A stretch of 64,000 nucleotides of DNA, from assembly GCF_036785885.1 (NCBI RefSeq), contig NC_092316.1, positions 50,973,001 through 51,037,000 on the forward strand. Reading direction: 5' to 3'. Positions 38,851 through 50,877 of the stretch are shown one piece after another (position 1 is the first letter of the stretch; every line of letters starts with the position of its first letter). The notes under the pieces were generated by a model. It ran no database searches. It was given only the letters and a program-made list of their open reading frames with translations, and was not told the DNA's origin. This stretch comes from Coffea arabica (lineage: Eukaryota; Streptophyta; Magnoliopsida; Gentianales; Rubiaceae). The translations under genes were made by a program, and so were the position numbers.

Positions 38851-41045
38851 CTAGGAATAGGAATTTCAAAAGTTAATCACTTGAAATTCAGTAATTAACC
38901 AAATTCAAGTCAGGTATCAGGTGTAAAAAGTTCATTTTGGTCGGTGTCACCGGTTTAGTTTGGTAGTTGAAATGCTCAATTATTAACCATGTACAAGGGT
39001 GGTCACAATTTAAGATTGAACCACAACTAGATCGGTAGTTTGTTGGATAGGAATTCGAATCAAATTTTAAAAATCAAAACCCAAATCATAATTGTGACAA
39101 AAGAATTAGGTTTATGTTCACCAAAAATTTGAATCAGAATTGGAACGGGAACCGAAACCTTCGGTATAGGACTGATTCAAACCGTCTAAAAAAATACTTA
39201 CTATCTAAATCTATTTAGTCAGTTTAGAATTCAATACCAATAGTCAGCACTCAACACCAGCAACTCCAATCCTAACCAACAACCCGTTGTCTCATTCTAT
39301 TAGTGAACCTAGACCCCATAACTAATCTAAGTTCAAGACCAATCTAATGTAATCAACAATGAAGAATTTTTTTTTTTTTTTTATAAAATTTGCATCACTT
39401 TATCATTTTCCTTGCACATGATAATACAATAGAGTTCTTATTTTCTTCTACATTTATTGTCATATTTTTGTTAAATCAATTTTATAACTAAAAGAACCAA
39501 AACTGTAATTGGAAGAAACTGAAACTATAATCAGAATAAAACTGAAATCGGAGGTTCAACAACCGTAACCACAACCGTCTTTATAAAGGTCGATTCAATT
39601 TTCACCTTTTTAGAAGAATCGGAACCGTAGATATTAAATAGGAAATGATAGTTTTGAAACCGTGGCCATGTACAAATGATAATGGCGTCCATACCCAAAC
39701 TAGATTGTAATAGTGATACATTTACAAAGGGATGTTTATTTGAATTTACTAAATTTGTTTGCGTTCAGACCACATTTATTGGATATGGGATACCACAATT
39801 TACTCGTATAGTAAAGATGTACAAACAAGTTAATTTGGATTTTGAAGTTTTATGAGCTCTATTTGTTTCAGTTGCACGTACGCTATGAATTAATGTGACA
39901 CATTTGGACTGGCATATTTTGTAGGAGTGAGTCACAAATTACTAATTTCAATTGTAGAAAATAAGTTTTTGAAAATATTAGTAAAAAAGAAAGTTCTTTC
40001 ATATTTTTATCTTTATCTTTTTATTTTTAATCTAAAATAGTTTGGGAGATGGGGAAAGTTACCAATTTCGATATCAAGACAGGTCATCAAAACATGTTTT
40101 CAACCGTTTATAGGGATTCTTATAAGTCACTTATCAATAAGAGATTAATCGAAGTGAAACTTAAACCAAAATCTTCTTTATATACGGTGAACAGATTTTA
40201 CCAACTAGACATATTTCATACATTAATAGTTTATGATTATATCACCCCACAGCACCAAGCATATGCAAAGAAGATTATTGAGTATCTTTCTTGGAGTCTC
40301 AAAAGGACTAATTAATTATCATTGTAAGAGAAACAGCCAGCCCATTGGATTTTGATGGAAGAAAATGAAGGGAAAAAAAAAATGGTTCCTCGTGACTTCG
40401 ACTTCAGTCCTCGCTGTCTATTGGATCAAAATCATGTGCTCCGAAAGGCACGCTGAGCATTCCTTTTTTTTTTTTTTTCTGTCATCTATATTCTGAATAA
40501 ATTGGATTAAAAAAATGCTACGATTTTTCATTTATATTAGTCTTTTTTGTCGACACACACAGCCATGTAAGAAGACTAGATGAGAAGATGTTCATGACAC
40601 ATTAAAAATTCAACCAGCAACTTTAGGAAATCGGTTAATTTATAGGAGTAGGTTGATTGTAGTAATATTCCTGAACATGTTTCTGAGGTAAATGATGTTT
40701 CCAACTACCACAGCATATTCATTTAGGCATTGGGTCAGGGTAAAAAAAGAGCTTTACTTTTCTGGTTATTTGTTTTTTGAAATTTAGCTAGGAAACTAAA
40801 GTTAGGGGTGGAAGAAGCCGGAAAGTGCAATTAATTAGAGGCATATATCAATTGAACTTTAGTTCCAAGAAGAAAGACAGATTTTAGACCATAAACTTTA
40901 TTATCATATGCAGAAACAATATTTTTTTTCCTCATATTCGTTTTTGGAGAAAAGTATTTTGCATTTTGGATAAATTTAATTTAATTTAAATTTAAATTTG
41001 GATGAATATAATTTGTATTTTGACCAGATTTTTGCACATTAGAGC
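38851..41045. other. Intergenic region with a decayed repeat at about 38990-39680
   Basis: Around 38990 'ccatgtacaagggtgg' and around 39665 'ccgtggccatgtacaa' form a weak inverted pair. They enclose 'ccgaaacc' and 'ggaaccg' phrases like those at 27111-27768. An 88-codon plus-strand frame at 40049-40315 has no recognisable family and I do not call it a gene. Confidence 0.4.
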
Positions 41046-41058
41046 AAGTAGAAATAGA

Positions 41059-41251
41059 ATGGTCCAGCGGCAGCGCCTCTCACCAGTGAACCTTGAGATC
41101 ACAAGTTCGAGTCTCCGCTCCGCTGGATTCCTCCGCACACTTAACGTGTTCGGGCCAGGTTGGGGCACCGGGTCTGGGCCGCAGGGGATTAGTCGGGCCC
41201 CGTAAGGATTGACCCGGACACCCCTGTGTCGACAAAACAAAAAAAAAAAAA
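41059..41251 (+). mobile_element. tRNA-derived SINE, 193 bp with poly(A) tail
   Basis: A perfect 13-bp duplication AAGTAGAAATAGA flanks it (41046-41058 and 41252-41264). The element starts ATGGTCCAGCGG (A-box region) and carries a good B box, AGTTCGAGTCT, at 41104-41114. It has a GC-rich body and ends in an A-run of about 14. It stands out from the AT-rich surroundings by composition. The layout is that of a young polymerase III-driven plant SINE. Confidence 0.92.
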
Positions 41252-41379
41252 AAGTAGAAATAGAGAACAGTAACAATTGTACACCATAGATTCAGGATGA
41301 GATAAGGTCTTTTGATTTTTTTTTTTCTGTAAAAAAAAGGTTGAGAAGGAGGCGAAACTTACATCATTTTAAGGTAAAC

Positions 41380-41515
41380 CAATAATATTTTTCGACAGTT
41401 TTTATAAATCATTTACCAATTAGAAACTGCTGACAAAGAGACTCGAATTTGAGTTTTTCTTTGGCAAGATAAACTAGTCTTACCAGCTAAACCAATCCAT
41501 AGCATCATCTGACTA
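41380..41515 (-). mobile_element. Degenerate tRNA-like SINE candidate
   Basis: The minus strand reads TGGTTTAGCTGGTAAGA (A-box-like) and, about 45 bases on, AAATTCGAGTCTC (B-box-like). Then come AT-rich bases. No clear target duplication was found, so this is a weaker call than the SINE just upstream. Confidence 0.4.
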
Positions 41516-44050
41516 TATTCGCTAAATTATTCCACTTACGAGCATAAAATCATTAAAACCTTTTAGGTTTTAATTCTGCATAAGAATTACTTATTATAAT
41601 TTTTAAATGAAATTTCATGTTGAAGGCATCTCAAGTCTTTCGATCATTGGATGCCTCACAAGCACGTGTTCATGAGAAATCATGTCTTTCCAATCATCAT
41701 GGCAGTTGTACATAGCAAGTATGAATCTGAAAAGTATCAGAGAAGTTTGCAGTCATGAAGAGCTTGAGAGAATATATATATATATATATATATATTTACA
41801 CACACACACACACCATGTTAATTTGCCAACTTAGACTTGATCAGTCTTTGTACGAGTCAGAATTAAAATAGAATGGAAACATTGTTGCATTCGTTAGATT
41901 ACCAGGTGATGAGCATGTCATAGGATTCCCTTTGTCTTGGTACTTATATTCTGAACTTAATTAACAAGAGTTTGATAAACAGCTAGATGAAGCCCATGTA
42001 TCTTGAATAAGCAACCTTTTTTCGTTTTTGGTTGGTTTTTTTTTTTTTTGGTTTGAAGAAAGGGGGTGGGGTGATAAAATACTCAGCATGCTTTGGTAAA
42101 ATTTTTCCTTTCTTTTTTATTTCTTTAAGAAAATAAGGATGGCTATCAAATTAAATTTTAAATCTTAGAAATGAAACTGATAGAATTGCCATTGTTTAGT
42201 AAATGCAGCGAGTGGCATTTCAATTTCTATTTGACATGATTTGTTGAAATTAACATCATCATATTTTACAAAGACCAAATAAGAAAAAAGAGTTATCATG
42301 CAAACCATGGTCTACGTCATCTAATAATTCTAATAATCAAGCCAAGTGAAAGGGGAAACAATTAGTAATCAATTTTTTGACCATTAAATCATAATTTCTT
42401 GTTTTAAACCACAAAAGAGAAAGATTGGCAAATGATCAAATCCACTTGCTGATCTTGTCGTATGGGAATTTAGAAGTAGCAATCCTATAATCTCCTTCAA
42501 TTTTATCTCGTTGTATTTTTTTTAGTAAGTTTTTTTAACCCTTTCCACCGCTCCCCAAACTCTTCATATCTCCAACTGATTGACATAAAATTCAAATCTT
42601 GAACTTGACAACGGAAAAGACATATTTGGTTGTACTCTTAAGTGAATTAGGCGAAAACTTTCATGTATATTTTTTGTTTGCTTTAAAAAGTAATTATTTA
42701 TTGACTAAAGAATCCTTCATTAACCAACTTAATTTCTTTTCCGTGAAACAAACTCTCACAACTTTAATGTCTAATAATAATTACTAAAACTGATCTACCC
42801 TCGAAAATTTTATTTAAATGGCCAAGTAACCACCGGAGTTAATGCAACACAGTAGTGGACAAAATCAGCATTTAAAGTTAAAAAAATCTGTCAAAGAAGA
42901 TGACCTATAGCTGTGTGGCTACAATCTACGACTGATGAAGATAAGGTATCGATATTGATATCTATAAGAATTTTCTGTTCCACCATAACCGCTGGAGAGT
43001 GACCTCAAATCCAGCAATAAAAAAACTATTCCTTTATGCCGAAAAAGAAGAAAAGATCTTCATGAGTTGCTCAAAAAGAGGCAGGCATTGTAACTCTTTG
43101 TCCTATGAGTTATGAATTGTGAGTTGTGGCCTTTACGTGTCAGTTCTATGTGCCTTTCTAATTTCTATTTGAGGAAACAACCAGGTTGTGGAAATTAATC
43201 ATATGGAGATTAATTTGACTAGTCAACTTTCTTGAGATTCTTGATCATGATTTCATCTGATTCAGGGCTGAAAACAACTGGGGATTTGATATTTTTGAAG
43301 GGTTGATGGTGATTTTAATCTTAGTTAATGGTGTAATCAAAGGGTTCTGTTTTATAATGTAGAAAATGGAGATTGTTGTAATAAAATAGCATGATATTCC
43401 GTGTATAGTTCTGACATGCACAGCTTTACTTGCTGGCTTAACAACAAGAAGCTACTAGCTCTCCTTCGTTTGTCTGTGGTATTTGTGTGTGTGTGAGAGA
43501 ATGTTTGTGGTGTGTGAGAGTGTGTGCGTGACCATTCATTTTGACACCGTCCAAACCCTAGTGGTGAGAGCACAGAGAAGGACAAAAATTTAAGCATGCC
43601 CCTCAAGAAACTTGAATGTTTTTCCCCAACTCCCCTTCTAGGGAAAGGAAAAAAGTTCTTGATAACAAACCAATTAATCTAACGGATATTCCAATAGTTA
43701 ATGCAATGAAAGAAGTTCATTTGATATAGGTTTGTGCGTTATTGTTGAATCAAATGTGTCCAAAGTCCAAAGTTTTAGTGTGAATTGACTAAATTTTAAT
43801 TAATATATTTGATTGATTACAAGTAAAAATATCAAGCTACTCTGCATTTAAGGTGGCTCGACTCGAAAACTTCTTGAAAATTACACAAGTGAAGCTTGAA
43901 TTGGTTCGGAACTTATATCAAGCTCATATAGTACACTAAACAAGTGAAACTACTTGAATTCGTTGAGAATCCAAATCAAGCTTGAACATTTTACTATGAC
44001 ACTACCCGAATTTTTTTACACATTTAACCACCGTCTTCCTCAGGAAAACG
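41516..44050. other. Intergenic region upstream of the PRE-like gene
   Basis: A compound microsatellite, (TA)n then (CA)n, occupies about 41772-41813. A GT-rich stretch with GTGTGAGAG repeats lies at about 43480-43530. No gene was recognised. The last few hundred bases contain the promoter of the HLH gene. Confidence 0.55.
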
Positions 44051-44054
44051 TCCC

Positions 44055-44061
44055 TATTTAA
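44055..44061 (+). promoter_or_regulatory. Probable TATA box of the PRE-like gene
   Basis: TATTTAA within CCCTATTTAAGAC, 232 bp upstream of the start codon. A leader of about 200 nt would follow. Confidence 0.5.
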
Positions 44062-44292
44062 GACAAGATCAGCCCACAGTTTTCTTCCATTCACCATCAC
44101 TCTGCTTAGCTCTAGTTGTGTGTTCTTGTAAAGCACTAGCACACTCCCTCTCCATCCCTCCTTCTTGTACTTGTATATTGGAATACTCCACCTTTGAGCT
44201 TATCCTTAACACTATAATTCTGTCTCTTTCAATCCGGATCGCTACAATAGTATATAGAATCCCAAATTCTTCGAGCATCATTACAAAAAAAG

Positions 44293-44926
44293 ATGTCAAG
44301 CCGAAGGTCGAGGTCAAGGCATTCAGCAGCTTCAAGGATCACTGATGATCAAATCATTGATCTTGTATCTAAGTTGCAGCAGCTTCTTCCTGAGCTTCGC
44401 AATAGATGCTCAGATAAGGTAACTGTCCTTGCCTCATTTCTTCTCTGAGCCTATCTCCATAATTTTCCTTTTTTGTTTGGCTTGGGTGCTAGAAACGCAA
44501 AAGATAACAAATTGATGAAGAATAATATTTCTTTAAAGCACACTTGAGCTTAGTATAGACAAGCTTATGATGTTATTAGAAAGATCGCTTCTCGAATTAA
44601 GAAATGATTCCATATGGAACATGATTATGGTGTCCATCCAATATTTCAAGGCTTTCTTTCTTCTTTTTTTTTTCTTAATTATAAAAATGAGGTCATAGTT
44701 GCTCTTTCCGGATCTCATGTTTGTAAAATGAGGTATCTAGCTGGCTAAGGAAATCGACCGATTCTTGCAGGTTTCAGCAGCCAGGGTCTTGCAGGAGACA
44801 TGCAACTACATCAGAAGCTTGCACAGAGAAGTTGATGACTTGAGTGAGAGGCTGTCTGAATTGCTTGCAAATTCAGACACCAGCCAAGCAGCCCTAATTA
44901 GAAGCTTACTTAGTCAGCAGTCTTAA
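44293..44926 (+). CDS. PRE: PRE/ILI-type atypical HLH protein (two exons, 93 residues)
   Basis: The exons are 44293-44418 and 44771-44926, joined across a GTAACT...TTGCAG intron with the frame kept. The product starts MSSRRSRSR and has helix 1 ([16 protein letters not shown], about residues 20-35), a short loop and helix 2 ([20 protein letters not shown], about 46-65). It ends SLLSQQS. Length and sequence match the PACLOBUTRAZOL RESISTANCE / KIDARI family of 90-odd residues. These proteins lack the basic residues that contact DNA. They act by pairing with, and sequestering, growth-inhibiting HLH proteins such as IBH1 and HFR1 in brassinosteroid, gibberellin and light responses. The single intron at this position fits the family. 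Which PRE paralogue it is cannot be told here. The frame is intact and the gene is probably functional. Confidence 0.95.
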
Positions 44927-45064
44927 TCAATCCAACTGCTGCTTCCTTAATTACGTTGTACTTTCAGCTTCTTTCCAGGTTTTTGTCACTCGCATTTGAC
45001 TAGCTAGATGAGTTCATCTGGAATGATCAAACAACTCCTATGGAGAGCTATTTTAGATGTATGT

Positions 45065-45070
45065 AATAAA
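45065..45070 (+). promoter_or_regulatory. Polyadenylation signal of the PRE-like gene
   Basis: AATAAA, 139 bases after the stop codon in an AT-rich context. Confidence 0.55.
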
Positions 45071-45756
45071 GGAGTCTTAGCATTTAGAAATGCTCCCAAT
45101 TTCCTTATGTATCAAAGTTAAGAATTCAGTCGCACATCCTTTAAGTTGGTGATCTATATTGCTTCTGGTACATCTTTGGGACTGAATTTTACTTTCTTAT
45201 GCTTGACATTATTAGCTTTAAAGTTGGGCCTAATTCTTAGCAAATTGCAGTTGTATTGCAAAATCTGCACCAGGTTATTTCGTGCAAGAACACTGAAGGA
45301 AATTTTTTTGTGCTCGCATTCAGTCAAGCTGAAGTCAAATAATATTACGAATTTGATCAAGCTGAACAACTTATGAATAACTATAAAATGTAAGCTTAAC
45401 TTATGTACAGAAACTTCAATGAAATCATTTACATTAGTTTTCAGAATGACCCAGAAGGCTATTAAAAATAATGTTGAAGGAATTAAGTTCTAACCAGACC
45501 AACAATGAAAAAAAAAAAAGGAAGATATAAAGCCAGAGTAAGAGATTAAAGCTAGTAATTGTGGATATTCCTCATAAATTGACAAAATGCTTTAGGCCTA
45601 TTTTTCATGCCTATTTTTGAGGCGTCATCGTTTTGCCAATCCATGCACTGATAGTTCTTTAGAACCCAAATGATAAAATTCATATTTACTCGATATGTTC
45701 AAGAATCTCAGCTGAGTAGCTGTTACACAAACTATACTGAGACTATATATTTTAAA

Positions 45757-46271
45757 CACATGGAAGTAAAAAGGATAGCCAGCAGTATGAGTTGTGACAT
45801 TGTAACCTTGACTTAGTAATTTCTTGAACGGGTTATTTTTTTTTTAAATATACTTAGATATAAATATAATTTTCTGAATTAACATCTGTCAAAGCCTGAC
45901 ATATTCACATAGTTTTTTTTTTAAAGGACATATTCACATAGTTTACCTACCTAACCTTTTAGATTTTATTACCTGATTAAGTCATGAAAAGATGTGAGAA
46001 AATTAAGTCAAAACCGGCAACATAGATCGGCACATGGAAGTAAAAAAGGATAGCCAGCAGTGTGAGTTGTGGTGTAGTCCCCCGACAATGTAACCTTGAC
46101 TTATTATTTTTTTTTTTATATACTTTGATATAAATATTTTTTTCTGAATTAACGTCTGTCAATGCATGATAAATTCACATAGTTTACCTACCTAAACTTT
46201 TAGATTTTTTAAAACTGATTAAGTCATGAAAAGACGTGAGAAAATTAAGTCAAAACAGGCAACATAAATCA
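45757..46271. repeat. Tandem duplication, two copies of ~270 bp
   Basis: The segment starting CACATGGAAGTAAAAAGGAT at 45757 recurs at 46031 and runs in parallel to the 'gtcaaaac.ggcaacata' end of each copy (about 46030 and 46271). The copies differ by substitutions and small indels, such as a short insert 'gtgtagtccccc' in the second. The first copy also holds an internal 18-bp duplication (gacatattcacatagttt, near 45898 and 45928). Confidence 0.85.
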
Positions 46272-47550
46272 GCTCAATTGACAAAAACGGGTGATTTCCT
46301 TATCTCTGAGCCATGATGGTGATCAGAGTTGAACCTATTCAATTTTTTTTTTCCAAAAAAAAAAAGGTCAAGACCAAGAATAAAAGCAAGCGCCAACTTT
46401 CACTCGGGAAGAACCTACCATGTCGTCCATGTTCTGGATTTTATATGCTACGTCTCTAGAACGCTGTACAAATCAACTACTAAAATTTTTAATATGTAAA
46501 TGATGAAAATCAAGGTCAATTATTATTTTGCACTAACATTATCTTTTTCCTTCCATGTAATGATGTGCACATAAAATTATGCATTTTATACACTGGTGCT
46601 AGCTTCATATGTGCCTAATTTTGGGGAAAATAACAATCATGAGCATCAACATCTGCCGCTCCCAAGAGAACTATACGGGGAACAATAATTACAAAACTAC
46701 AAAGTAGAAAAAATAGCAAGAAGAATTCAATATGTCCCTCATTTTTTCGACCTACAACTGCATCATCTTCTTGTTGACTTGAAAATTTTATGCTTCATTT
46801 CATTATGTATACTTCATCCTTTGCAGGGTTTCTGGCTCTACTTGTCTAGGCCATGCAGCCACATTAATTATCATGTTTTTCTTGATTTGTTTTTCTAAAG
46901 TTCACTAAATACGAGATTGATGTGGCTACCGAACTGTTAGATTTGTGACGACCCTTTCTTACGTAGGTCTTATATTTTCGATAGTTAAGGCTCGATTCTA
47001 TAACCTTCCACTAGCCGCAGTTGGTGATTGAATCATGTTCTGGAGCAACATGTGAATTTACAAGTAAAAATAGTGGGAAAAACCCTTTATAAGAAAGAGC
47101 TATGTTGAACAGTTACCACATTTCTGTTTGATATTGTTATGGCCAATCGCAGTTATGTGCCCATTAGGTAAGTTTTGGATGTCCCAATGAGTTCTTGAAG
47201 TATCATGAGTTAGGAGTAAAAAAGGCATTGAATGATGGTTTCAAATTTGTAGGCAGTATATAACATACGGCTAAAAATACTAGGTAAACCTAATTATATA
47301 GACTATGTGCTTCAAGTAATTGTGTGTTTTCCATTATTGTTTGTATCTTCTTAAAAAGCACAAAAATTTAAAAGCACGTTGGTCTACAAAGCTGTCTATT
47401 CATGTATTTTTGTAACAGTTGTTGTGCTTGTGCATTGCCGTCGAGTATAATATTAGTGGTCATACCAAGTTTTTTTTTTTTCCTATTTGAGTTTCAATCG
47501 ACTCGAATGGTTGCACCAAATTATGCGTGCAATATATTGTTATTGGCTAC
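46272..47550. other. Intergenic region, nothing recognised
   Basis: AT-rich sequence without a coding frame or bounded element that I can support. Confidence 0.5.
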
Positions 47551-47554
47551 TGTA

Positions 47555-47673
47555 ATAGGAATAATAACAATAATAATAACAATAACAATAACAACAATAA
47601 TAATAATAACAATAATAACAATAATAAGAATAAGAATAATAATAGCAATAACAATAACAATGACAATAATAAC

Positions 47674-47720
<47 letters not shown>

Positions 47721-47742
47721 GAAGAAGAAGAAGAAGAAGAAG
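47555..47742. repeat. Long AAT/AAC compound microsatellite
   Basis: About 190 bp of AAT and AAC trinucleotides with occasional AAG and GCA variants. It becomes a pure (AAT)n run near 47677-47718 and ends in (AAG)n at 47719-47742. Frames through it give homopolymer-like Asn, Ile or Leu runs and are not genes. Confidence 0.95.
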
Positions 47743-47759
47743 TAAGTGATTGATGAATG

Positions 47760-49847
47760 TGGGCAGAAATTGACCAGAGGAACCATTTCGTTTGATCAAT
47801 TACTCTCTAAGATATATGATTCTAAAATGTGTCCAAGCAATTTAGGAGGGTGATTTCTTATATGAAACATAAATTTAAGCGCCAATTAGGATAAGTTGGA
47901 GAGGAATGAAATCAATTCTTACAAGCAAAAGTTCAGGATTGGAAGCGACCAAAAGTCTAATATCTTTCATTTTTTGAGGTTTCAAAAGTCAATACTTTAA
48001 ATAATTGAACAATAAGAATATAAAAATTTGAACTAAGTACTATGAAAGTTAACATAAAAGTTTAGTCCAAAAACTTTGAACCTCTTGTTTTTTTTTTTTT
48101 TTGTGTGTAAATTTAATTTTGATTTTGGAAAGGCAGGAAAGGAGACTAAAAGTTTGTCATAAATTGGTAATACTGAAAAATGAACAAGTTAACAAACTAT
48201 GAAAAATAAAATGATAAGATAAAACCAACAAATAATAATATTAATGAAACAAAAGTAGTTAACATCATGACAAACTGAAGAATCTAAAAAAAAATCAAGT
48301 AGGATTTGCATAAAAAATGCATCAAATATTTGTTAAGACTGAAAAATAAAACATTCCACTACATATAAGGTTTCAGGAATATTAATGCATGAAAGTCTCC
48401 AACGATGAGTTCAATAATCAAATGCAAGCCTCAAATTTCTTCTAAATGGGTGGGGGGAAGAGAGGAAGTTTGGGGAAGACAATTTTAAATTGGCTAATTG
48501 AGTTTGGTGGATTACCCAATTATACTCATTTATTAAATGGGTATCATCGGATAAGTGAATAACCCATTTATATCCATATGTAAAAACTTAAGATATCCAT
48601 ATCCAGCTATTCATGGGTAGGTATGGATAAATTTAGTTAAATGGATTTATTTGCCACCTATAATTTCAAGTTTGCAAAATCACAGTGAGTTTCCATAAGT
48701 TATTTTTTTACCATTTTGTCTCAATAACTTTACTCTTACTACCTCCCTTTTCTTCAGAATTGATGAGAACAATCTAGGAAATTGTGCCACATTTCAATTG
48801 ACATCAGCATCAGTGCATCACGGGTGACTTGAAATAAGTAATACAATATCAAACTTCAAATTAAGAAACTTAATATAACTCCATTAGAGACGTGTGTTGA
48901 TTTAAGACTAACGACACGAAATGACACGGTATGGAACCGTGATATACCGGAGGGGCTACATGATTCCAAAGAGAAACAAGATTCAGCAAGAATCTTAACC
49001 CAAATAACATAACAAGTGTTAAAATTCAATAATATTGTCAAAAGTCTAAAATAGTGTTCGTTTGCCCGGAAAAGGGAAGAAAAGTGAAAGAAAATAACTT
49101 TCATGCAAGTTTTGAACGTTTGTTCGTTAAGAAACTTATGGGACTTACCACATAAAATTTTTCTGTAAAATTTTGTCCTGCTGAAATTGAAAGGAAAGTG
49201 AGTAACAGGAAAGTTTTGACTAATTAGATTTCTTTTACAACTCCTTTCTTTCAGAATACTCCATCAATAGGAAAAACTCATTTCTTATATGAACACCCTC
49301 TATGTAGGGAAACCAAGAAAATACTCAACCAAGAATCTTAACTTGGGGCGCACCCAGAGGAACAAGGTATAAAATCCAAACAACACAACACGTGTTAAAA
49401 TTCAATAATGTTGTTAAAAGTCTGAATGATTACAACAACCCTAATAAACTTATCTATAGGCACACAACCACTGCCAGAAATACGATTTAACTATTTAACT
49501 AACAAAAGACTGCTAAACCTTCTAATTACAATAGAATATGAAATAATAAAGAAAACTGTTAAAGCTACATTTTTGTTCTTGAGCAGATCAATGGATGGAG
49601 ACGATGAGTTCGTGAACCCCGGGTTCTTCATTCCGTATCATGAATGGTCCATAAAATCTCCTCAAATTAAAGAACTCTTTTGACCACTCAACACTGTCAA
49701 AATTGGGACTGGTTATCTTGCACAATAAAAGTTGGTTAAGATTGGACCAGAAGGTCCAGGACAGTAAATCTTCTCCGAATAATTCGTCATATTCATAACA
49801 CCCGTAATTTGTCCGAAGAAAAAAAATGGTATGATAGACTTTTAATG
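47760..49847. repeat. Intergenic region with a spaced direct repeat
   Basis: A segment ending 'tgttaaaattcaataatattgtcaaaagtct' near 49052 recurs near 49395-49425. Each is preceded by 'agaatcttaac'. Between them lies about 270 bp of unassigned DNA. The sequence 'atttgccacct' near 48650 looks like a lone hAT-type end without a partner. No gene was recognised. Confidence 0.45.
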
Positions 49848-49855
49848 CCTGAAAG

Positions 49856-50869
49856 TAGAGGTGGCAAAATGGGCGGGATGCGCGGGATTTGCTTGGGTTT
49901 GAGATAGAATCCAGTCATATGGGTTCGGAGCTAACCTTATCCATATGTGTTTTGGGACTAATTTGGGCGGGATCACTTTGGAATGGGTTTAGATTGATCC
50001 CGCCCAATACCCAAATCTATTTTCTACATATTTTTTTTCTTTTAATTCATTTTTATTTTTTAAATAACTTTAATATTTTTTATTTATTAAATTTCTTTTA
50101 GTCTTATTGTGAATTTATATTTTCATGAACTCATTTTACACTCTATGCAAAGTTCTTAGGATAACTACTCTGCTGCCTTGATATTTGATAACATAAAACA
50201 TTTGATTAAAGTTTTGCAATTGAATAGAAAATTACAAGATAAGCTCACAGCAAGAAGGGATCCTTCTCTTTGATCACCCGAAGAGAAATTGGCATTCCTA
50301 GATGTAAGTTAAGCCTATGTGAACGCTGCTTCGATTTCTTTGTACAATATTGGAACATTTAAAATACAAAGAAAATGACAGAAGAAAAATTTTATTGAGA
50401 TCTACCATGTAGAAATTTTGTCAACCTCAACATTTCCATTGTTTTATTTCATGATTCTCGTCAGGGGTTTCACTCTGGATACAACACAAAGTATTCAATG
50501 GAAAGTCGTGTCAAAGTACTTGTTTATACACCATTAGTTCCATTTTCAATGAGTAGGACCCGGATTAAATTTTACGAAATCCCGCCAAATGAGCTTCTTG
50601 ATATTCTCTTCAGTGATGGATGGCTGCTCAAAATAAAAAACAAAAGGCCTAAGACAAACAGGCTCCTATCAATGAGGTGCCAAATATGGGTGGGGAGATA
50701 TTTGGGCCCAATGGGTACCCAAGTATTTCCTAACATTTTTCATCAATTAATGGTTACAATTGAAATATGTTCCATTTTAAACCCAATATCAAATTATAAT
50801 ACCCATTCCGCTCAAAGTCCCTTTGGGCATAGGTAACACATTGGGGTTTGGGACAAATTGTCACCTCTA
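49856..50869. mobile_element. hAT-type non-autonomous element, 1,014 bp
   Basis: The ends TAGAGGTGGCAAAATGGG and, on the complement of the right, TAGAGGTGACAATTTGTCCC are inverted partners. The 8-bp flanks CCTGAAAG (49848-49855) and CATGAAAG (50870-50877) agree at seven positions. The outer blocks carry 'gggcgggatgcgcggga' and 'cattggggtttggga' phrases. The middle has no transposase. Confidence 0.8.
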
Positions 50870-50877
50870 CATGAAAG

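Noticed and set aside
40049..40315. 88-codon plus-strand frame
   Set aside because: No recognisable domain, low-complexity AT-rich context and no promoter or splice context. Likely a chance frame.
41059..41140. Possible tRNA gene
   Set aside because: The A and B boxes are present, but there is no cloverleaf with a proper acceptor stem. The A-tail and 13-bp duplication identify a SINE.
41002..41276. Open frames on both strands across the SINE
   Set aside because: They arise from the GC-rich SINE body and do not resemble proteins.
47402..47799. Overlapping long open frames on both strands rich in Asn, Ile or Leu
   Set aside because: They are translations of a trinucleotide microsatellite and have no start context or domain.
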